Shown here: piece by piece, positions 59,132-64,000 of the stretch
How positions within the stretch are numbered: the first letter of the stretch is position 1
Layout of the letters: each line of letters starts with the position of its first letter
Assembly: GCF_001612845.1 (NCBI RefSeq)
Contig: NZ_BDBF01000021.1
Location: 62,001-126,000, forward strand
Length of the DNA: 64,000 nucleotides
DNA from: Nocardia elegans NBRC 108235
GTDB lineage: Bacteria; Actinomycetota; Actinomycetes; Mycobacteriales; Mycobacteriaceae
Direction of reading: 5' to 3'
Program-made: the position numbers and the translations under genes
The notes under the pieces: model-generated
What the model saw: the letters and a program-made list of their open reading frames with translations, nothing else
What the model was told of the DNA's origin: nothing
Database searches by the model: none

Positions 59132-60613
59132 ATGACAGCCCCCACGACATCGCACATCACCCGCGGAGAATCCCGGATGCTGATCGCCGGCGTCCTGACC
59201 GATGCCGCCTCGGGCGAGCGCTATGACAATATCGATCCGGCGACCGAGCAGGTCATCGGCGATACCGCCGACGCCGGCCCGGCGGATGTCGATCGTGCGA
59301 TCGCTGCGGCGCGGACGGCATTCGACGACGGTGTCTGGGCCACCGATCGCGAATTCCGCAAACACTGCCTGCGTCAGCTGCACGAGGCTCTGCAGGACGA
59401 GAAGGAAGCCTTCCGCACCGAACTCGTCGCCGAAGCGGGATCGCCGGTGTCGATCACCTATATGGCCCAGCTCGATTGGCCGCTGGCCGACGCGATCGCC
59501 TATCCAGCTGAACTCATCGATGATTTCGAGTGGGAGCGAACGCTTCCCGACACCGAGCTGTTCGGCGCGGTCAGTCATCGTCGCGTGGTGAAGGAGCCGA
59601 TCGGTGTCGTCGCGGCCATCGTGCCGTGGAACTTTCCGATCGAAGTGGCGCTCAACAAGATCGGGCCAGCCCTGGCCACCGGCAATACCGTCGTTCTCAA
59701 GCCTGCCCCGGACACCCCGTGGGGCGCGGCCCGCATCGGCCGGCTCGTCGCCGAGCGGACCGACATCCCGGCGGGCGTGTTCAACGTGGTGACGACCTCC
59801 GACAACGGTGTCGCCGAGCAGCTACTGGTGGATCCGCGCGTGGATATGGTGTCGTTCACCGGCTCGACCGGCGTCGGCAAACGCATCGTCGAGTTGTCGG
59901 CGGCGACGTTGAAACGGACCTTCCTCGAACTCGGCGGCAAGAACGCGATGGTGGTACTCGATGACGCGGATTTCAATGCCGTCATTCCGCAGTCGATGAT
60001 CGCCTGCATGCACGCCGGTCAGGGATGTGCGCTACCGTCCCGGTTGCTGGTGCCGCGCAGCCGCTACGCCGAAGCGGTCGAGATCGCGACCGCGACATTC
60101 CGTGGTATCCCGTACGGCGATCCCACCGATCCAGCCAATTTCTCCGGCCCGCTGGTCAACGCGCGCCAACACGCCCGTGTGCTCGACTACATCCGCAGGG
60201 GCGAGTCGGAAGGCGCCAGGATCACCGTCGGGGGCGGTCGCCCCGAGCATCTTTCGCAGGGCTACTACGTGCAGCCCACGGTGTTCGCCGACGTCGACAA
60301 CATGATGACCATCGCGCGGGAGGAAATCTTCGGCCCGGTCCTCGCCGTGATCCCGTTCGAGGACGACCGTGATGCGATCCGGATCGCCAACGACAGCCCG
60401 TATGGGCTGTCCGGCTCGGTGTGGGGCGGCGACCTCGAACGTGCCGACGCGATCGCTCGTGGTATCCGCACCGGCACGCTGATGGTCAACGGCGGAATGT
60501 TCTACGGCGCCGATTCACCGTACGGCGGCTACAAGCAGAGCGGTCTGGGCCGCCAGAACGGTCGCGAAGGTTTCGAACAGTACCTCCAGACAAAGGTAGT
60601 CGGATTCCGCTGA
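59132..60613 (+). CDS. Aldehyde dehydrogenase (NAD(P)+)
   Basis: 493 residues from ATG 59132, 16 bp after the aldolase stop. VVAAIVPWNFPIEVALNKIGPALATGNTVVLKP, FTGSTGVGKRIVE, catalytic Glu in FLELGGKNA, catalytic Cys in HAGQGCALPSRL, EEIFGPVLAVIPF and YGGYKQSGLGRQNGREGFEQYLQTKVV are all intact. It probably oxidises the aldehyde released by the aldolase (acetaldehyde, propionaldehyde or a ring-bearing aldehyde). Confidence 0.93.
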   Translation: MTAPTTSHITRGESRMLIAGVLTDAASGERYDNIDPATEQVIGDTADAGPADVDRAIAAARTAFDDGVWATDREFRKHCLRQLHEALQDEKEAFRTELVAEAGSPVSITYMAQLDWPLADAIAYPAELIDDFEWERTLPDTELFGAVSHRRVVKEPIGVVAAIVPWNFPIEVALNKIGPALATGNTVVLKPAPDTPWGAARIGRLVAERTDIPAGVFNVVTTSDNGVAEQLLVDPRVDMVSFTGSTGVGKRIVELSAATLKRTFLELGGKNAMVVLDDADFNAVIPQSMIACMHAGQGCALPSRLLVPRSRYAEAVEIATATFRGIPYGDPTDPANFSGPLVNARQHARVLDYIRRGESEGARITVGGGRPEHLSQGYYVQPTVFADVDNMMTIAREEIFGPVLAVIPFEDDRDAIRIANDSPYGLSGSVWGGDLERADAIARGIRTGTLMVNGGMFYGADSPYGGYKQSGLGRQNGREGFEQYLQTKVVGFR

Positions 60614-60662
60614 TCCCTCGCGGGGTGTTCCGGAACGAGCAGGAAAGAAAGGACTCCGATCG

Positions 60663-61874
60663 ATGGAGCCGATTCTCGAAGGTGTGAAAGTCGTCGAACT
60701 CGCAGCGTGGACATTTGTGCCGTCCGCGGGTGCCGTGCTGGCCGACTGGGGCGCCGACGTCATCAAGATCGAACACCCGGAGACCGGGGACCCGCAGCGC
60801 GGACTGGTCAATTCCGGGGTGGTGGCCGGGGCGACCGGGGTCAACCATTTCATCGAGCAGCCCAACCGGGGAAAGCGCAGCGTCGGACTAGACGTCGCCA
60901 ACCCGGAAGGACTGGATATCCTGTACAAACTCGTCGAACAGGCCGATGTCTTCGCGACGAATCTGTTGCCCGGGTCCCAGCAGCGCCTCGGCGTCGACCT
61001 CGACGCGATCCGGGCGCGCAATCCGAAGATCATCTACGCGCGCGGGCACGGTTACGGGCCCAAAGGACCGCAGGCCGATCGCGGCGGATTCGATCTCGCG
61101 GCCTATTGGGCGCGCGGTGGCATCGGCGACGCGCTGGCCGCGGGTGATGGCAGCTATCCGCCGATCCAGCGGCCGGCCTTCGGCGATGTCTTCGGAGGTT
61201 TCGCCATCGCGGGCGGTGTCGCGGCCGCCCTGTACCGGCGGGAGCGCACCGGGCAGGCCTCGGTTGTGGACGTATCGCTACTGGGAACCGCACTGTGGCA
61301 GCTGGGTCCGGATGTGGTGGGGTCCAAGGTGATCGGCTCGAACATCCCGAAATACGACCTCGACGAAATGCCGAACCCGGTAACCAGTATCTATCGCACC
61401 CAGGACAATCGGTTCCTGGCGCTGGTGCTGCTGCAGTCGGACCGATTCTGGCCGGATCTGTGTGCGCGCATCGGCCGGGCCGATCTCGTCTCCGACGACC
61501 GATTCGCCGACGCTCGCGTTCGTTTCGCCAACCGCCGCGAATGCACCGCAGAACTGCGCCGGACCTTCGAAGCTCAGCCGCTCGAGTATTGGCGCAAGCA
61601 GTTGGAGGATTTCGACGGGGTGTGGGATGCCTTCGAATCCGCCCTCGAACTGCACGATGATCCGCAGGTGACGGCCAATGGCTATCTGCCGAAGGTGACC
61701 GACGCCAACGGAAACACCTTCGCGCTGGCGGCCAATCCCGTCCAGTTCGACGAGACACCCGCGGCATTGCGCCCGGCACCGGGCCACGGGGAGCACACCG
61801 ACGACATTCTGCAGGAACTGGGGCTGGACTGGGACCGCATCATCGCCCTGAAGGAGTCGGGGGCCGTCATCTGA
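60663..61874 (+). CDS. CaiB/BaiF-family CoA-transferase
   Basis: 403 residues. VKVVELAAWTFVPSAGAVLADWGADVIKIEHPETGDPQRG and RGGFDLAAYWARGGIGDAL contain the catalytic Asp of family III CoA-transferases; IQRPAFGDVFGGFAIAGGVAAALYRRERTGQASVVDVSLLGTALW follows. Compared with the racemase-like relative at 11527 it lacks the His-Asp racemase pair (RGGFD in place of AGHDINYL). It should move CoA from one acyl-CoA to another acid, sparing ATP. Confidence 0.9.
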   Translation: MEPILEGVKVVELAAWTFVPSAGAVLADWGADVIKIEHPETGDPQRGLVNSGVVAGATGVNHFIEQPNRGKRSVGLDVANPEGLDILYKLVEQADVFATNLLPGSQQRLGVDLDAIRARNPKIIYARGHGYGPKGPQADRGGFDLAAYWARGGIGDALAAGDGSYPPIQRPAFGDVFGGFAIAGGVAAALYRRERTGQASVVDVSLLGTALWQLGPDVVGSKVIGSNIPKYDLDEMPNPVTSIYRTQDNRFLALVLLQSDRFWPDLCARIGRADLVSDDRFADARVRFANRRECTAELRRTFEAQPLEYWRKQLEDFDGVWDAFESALELHDDPQVTANGYLPKVTDANGNTFALAANPVQFDETPAALRPAPGHGEHTDDILQELGLDWDRIIALKESGAVI

Positions 61875-61917
61875 TCTGGCCGCCTTCGGGCACCGAATCA
61901 CTGCTGCGACAAGAGAA

Positions 61918-62769
61918 ATGGACAAGACAGTGGGCAAGCTGGAAGACAGGGTCGTCTTCGTCACCGGAGCCGCGCGCGGTCAGGGCCGCTCGCATGCGAT
62001 TCGGTGCGCGGAGGAAGGCGCCGACATCGTCGGCGTCGATATCTGCGCCGACATCGACCTCGTCCCATACAAACTCGGCACCTCCGAAGACCTCGACGAG
62101 ACCGTGCGACTGGTCGAGAAGACCGGCCGGTCCATGCTTGCCCACAAGGCCGATATCCGCGATCTGGCGTCGTTGCAGTCCGCATTCGACGCCGGTGTCG
62201 AACGGTTCGGTCATATCGACACCGTCTTGGCCAATGCCGGTGTGCTGCTGAGCAATACCGCCGAGGCGGATGCCGCCGAGGCGTTTCGCACCGGTATCGA
62301 TCTGCTGCTGATCGGGCCCTGGAATACGGTTCGGGTCGCCATGCCCCATCTGATCGAACGGGGCGAGCAGGGGCACCGGGACGGCAATATCGTGGTGACG
62401 AGTTCGATGGCGGCCATGCTGGGACTCGGCAACGGACGAGGCGGTGACGACGCCTACGGCATGGCGAAACTCGCCCTGACCGGAATGGTGCGCCAGTATG
62501 CGAATTACCTTGCCCAGTACCACATTCGGGTGAACGGTGTCGCGCCGACCAATTGCGCGACACCGATGGTGACGCAGAACCCAGAGCTGCTGAATGTGCT
62601 CGGCGCATATCCGAACCTGGCCAATGCCATGCAGACCCTGTTACCGGACCTGCCGATGATCGAGCCGCGCGATGTCAGTGAGGCCATTGTTTTCCTCATC
62701 ACCGATTCGGGGCGCTCGTTCACCGGAAGCACCCTCAACGTCGATGCGGGAATGGCGAGTCGACGCTAG
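61918..62769 (+). CDS. Mycofactocin-type SDR oxidoreductase
   Basis: 283 residues. FVTGAARGQGRSHAIRCAEEGADIVGVDICADID is the hallmark of the mycofactocin-coupled SDR subfamily. A long insert before NAG (LGTSEDLDETVRLVEKTGRSMLAHKADIRD), Ser in VVTSSMAAMLGLGNGRGGDDAYGMAKLAL with Tyr-x-x-x-Lys, and SFTGSTLNVDAGM complete it. These enzymes keep NAD(H) bound and pass electrons to mycofactocin. It probably oxidises a ring or side-chain alcohol. The mycofactocin genes themselves are not in the window. Confidence 0.88.
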   Translation: MDKTVGKLEDRVVFVTGAARGQGRSHAIRCAEEGADIVGVDICADIDLVPYKLGTSEDLDETVRLVEKTGRSMLAHKADIRDLASLQSAFDAGVERFGHIDTVLANAGVLLSNTAEADAAEAFRTGIDLLLIGPWNTVRVAMPHLIERGEQGHRDGNIVVTSSMAAMLGLGNGRGGDDAYGMAKLALTGMVRQYANYLAQYHIRVNGVAPTNCATPMVTQNPELLNVLGAYPNLANAMQTLLPDLPMIEPRDVSEAIVFLITDSGRSFTGSTLNVDAGMASRR

Positions 62770-62833
62770 AACCACGCCGCACGCGGGCGGTCACCGCCAT
62801 CCGCACATGCGACGAACAGAGTAAGGAGTGCAT

Positions 62834-63697
62834 ATGTCGGGGCCGGATCGGCTGATCGTCTGCGCGAGCCACAGTCCGGGAATGATGCGCGACGTGGAAC
62901 ACGTCTACGGCACAGAGTTCCGGGATGGTCTGGCGCGGGTCCGCTCCCTGGTCGAGGAATTCGCACCGGATGTGGTGGTGCTCTTCGGCGGTGACCATCG
63001 TCGTGCCTTCCGCAAGGTCGTGCCGTCGTTCGCGGTCGCGCTCAGTGCCGCGATCATGGCCGAGGCGGGCCGGTCGGCTGGAGCATTGCGGGTGCCGCCC
63101 GAGCCGGCGCGGGGGCTCGCCGACCATCTGCTCGATGCAGGATTCGATATCACGGTATGCCGCGATATCGAATTGGATCACGCGTTCGCGCAGCCGCTAC
63201 ACGATCTCACCGAGGGCCTGGCCGCCTATCCGGTGATTCCGGTGCCGATCAACTGCGCCACGGCGCCGCTGCCGACGCCGGGGCGCGTACTCGAATTCGG
63301 CGCTGCCGTCGGGAGTTTCCTCGACGGTCTCTCCGAGCGGGTGCTGGTGATCGGCACCGGCGGGCTCTCGCACTCCCCGCCGAGCCTGGAGGTCGATACC
63401 CACGATATGAGCGATGAGGAACGGGCGCGCATCATCGCCGCGGGCTACGCCGCCGCCGAGAAGAAGATCCGGCCCGAGTGGGACCGCGCCTTCCTCGACG
63501 CGCTGACCACCTGGGACGCCACCCGGCTGGCCGAGCTCGCCGCCGTCGCCACCGAACAGGCCGGTGTCGGGGCCAATGAGGTCCGGACCTGGCTGGCCGC
63601 GGGCGCGGCCGGTGGCGGGAAGCCGTTCGAATGCGTCTCCTACGAACCGGTGGAGAAATGGATCACCGGGATGGGGCTCGCGATCTCGCGACGATGA
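62834..63697 (+). CDS. LigB-superfamily extradiol dioxygenase, MhpB-like
   Basis: 287 residues from ATG 62834 (TAAGGAG upstream). CASHSPGM (His13), VVLFGGDHRRAF (His55), DIELDHAFAQPL (His116) and VIGTGGLSHSPPS (His180) match the class III dioxygenases of the 2,3-dihydroxyphenylpropionate type, where the second and fourth His are acid/base catalysts. It probably opens a catechol ring using Fe(II). Placed after aldolase, aldehyde dehydrogenase and SDR, it means an aromatic diol is formed or used in this operon. Confidence 0.87.
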   Translation: MSGPDRLIVCASHSPGMMRDVEHVYGTEFRDGLARVRSLVEEFAPDVVVLFGGDHRRAFRKVVPSFAVALSAAIMAEAGRSAGALRVPPEPARGLADHLLDAGFDITVCRDIELDHAFAQPLHDLTEGLAAYPVIPVPINCATAPLPTPGRVLEFGAAVGSFLDGLSERVLVIGTGGLSHSPPSLEVDTHDMSDEERARIIAAGYAAAEKKIRPEWDRAFLDALTTWDATRLAELAAVATEQAGVGANEVRTWLAAGAAGGGKPFECVSYEPVEKWITGMGLAISRR

Positions 63698-63729
63698 ATC
63701 CGGCATCCGCCGGAACAAGGAGGGTGACG

Positions 63730-64000
63730 ATGGCTGAATTCGACCGAGACGAGGTCGAGGCGGCATTCCGCAACTATGTGATGACCGGATTGGTCTACGA
63801 GGATTGGCAGGCGTGGGCGAATCTGTTCACCGACGACGCCGTCTACACCGATCACTATTACGGCCGGTTCACCGGGCCCGGTGAAATCGTGCGATTCCTG
63901 GAGGGGACGATGGGTGCCGCCCCGCAGGTGTACAGCCCGCTGAAGTGGTATCTGATCGACGGCGGCCAGGTGGTGTACGAGATCGTCAATCGCGCCGACA
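63730..64000 (+). CDS. NTF2-like (SnoaL) protein, cut by the window end
   Basis: 90 codons visible from ATG 63730 after AAGGAGG. VEAAFRNYVMTGLVYEDWQAWANLFTDDAVYTDHYYGRFTGPGEIVRFLEGTM is the SnoaL/ring-hydroxylating-dioxygenase beta-like cone fold. Function is open: hydratase, isomerase or binding protein for the product of the dioxygenase upstream. Confidence 0.8.
   Translation, partial: MAEFDRDEVEAAFRNYVMTGLVYEDWQAWANLFTDDAVYTDHYYGRFTGPGEIVRFLEGTMGAAPQVYSPLKWYLIDGGQVVYEIVNRAD

Noticed and set aside
1..64000. Mobile elements, CRISPR arrays, tRNA or rRNA genes
   Set aside because: No transposase or integrase motifs, no regularly spaced repeats, no cloverleaf or rRNA-like sequence noticed on reading. 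Short tRNA genes could still be missed without a covariance search.

Overview
The window is GC-rich (roughly two thirds G+C by eye) and densely coding. Translationally coupled ATGA overlaps and GTG/TTG starts are common. The gene content fits a mycolic-acid actinomycete of the Nocardia/Rhodococcus/Mycobacterium group: many FadE-like acyl-CoA dehydrogenases including split pairs, lipid-transfer-protein (SCP2) thiolases with DUF35 partners, a mycofactocin-type SDR and several FadR-type GntR regulators. The genus is an inference. I saw no rRNA, tRNA, CRISPR array, transposase or integrase.

Almost every gene encodes CoA-thioester chemistry, so the whole window looks like one large catabolic island for cyclic or branched carboxylic acids (alicyclic, aromatic, terpenoid or steroid-like).

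Left part (1-17.1 kb): a FadR-type regulator cut by the window edge faces three crotonases, an APH-like kinase and a CrtC/AttH-like protein (581-5181, +). A convergent operon holds a BadI-like ring hydrolase, an acyl-CoA dehydrogenase and a dienoyl-CoA-reductase-like SDR (8205-5335, -). Next come an alpha-methylacyl-CoA racemase, a PaaX-type regulator and an amidase (12630-8703, -). Divergent from these is the most unusual unit, 12767-17053 (+). It encodes two BcrC/BcrB (HgdB)-like iron-sulfur subunits, one archerase-type ATPase and an SDR that has lost its Tyr/Lys catalytic pair. This is an ATP-dependent, normally oxygen-sensitive ketyl-radical dehydratase or reductase system inside an otherwise aerobic catabolic island.

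Middle part (17.3-46.8 kb): four acyl-CoA ligases, a CoA-transferase, five more acyl-CoA dehydrogenase loci (three of them two-gene alpha/beta pairs, the others single), MaoC hydratases, SDRs, a DUF35 plus Ltp-thiolase pair, a TesB thioesterase, an F420-type LLM oxidoreductase, a secreted alpha/beta hydrolase, and a flavin monooxygenase divergent from a TetR gene with two tandem operators.

Right part (47-64 kb): two paralogous FadR regulators, crotonases, an amidohydrolase, a thioesterase, an isochorismatase-fold protein without its catalytic triad, and a TetR regulator. A cysteine-free HMG-CoA-synthase/DUF35 fusion sits beside a thiolase. Then comes a degradation operon (57.4-64 kb, +): DUF35, Ltp2-like aldolase, aldehyde dehydrogenase, CaiB CoA-transferase, mycofactocin SDR, MhpB/LigB extradiol dioxygenase and an NTF2-like protein cut by the right edge.

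Regulation visible in the sequence: a palindrome TTGACG-N4-CGTCAA (or a close variant) overlaps the -35 region of several operons (27.9, 28.0, 48.8, 52.0, 52.1, 57.4 kb) and probably marks a local regulon. GGTCATACC-type sites recur at 0.4, 0.5 and 10.5 kb. Many intergenic gaps carry short A/T islands with TAACTA/TTAGTTAGATA elements.
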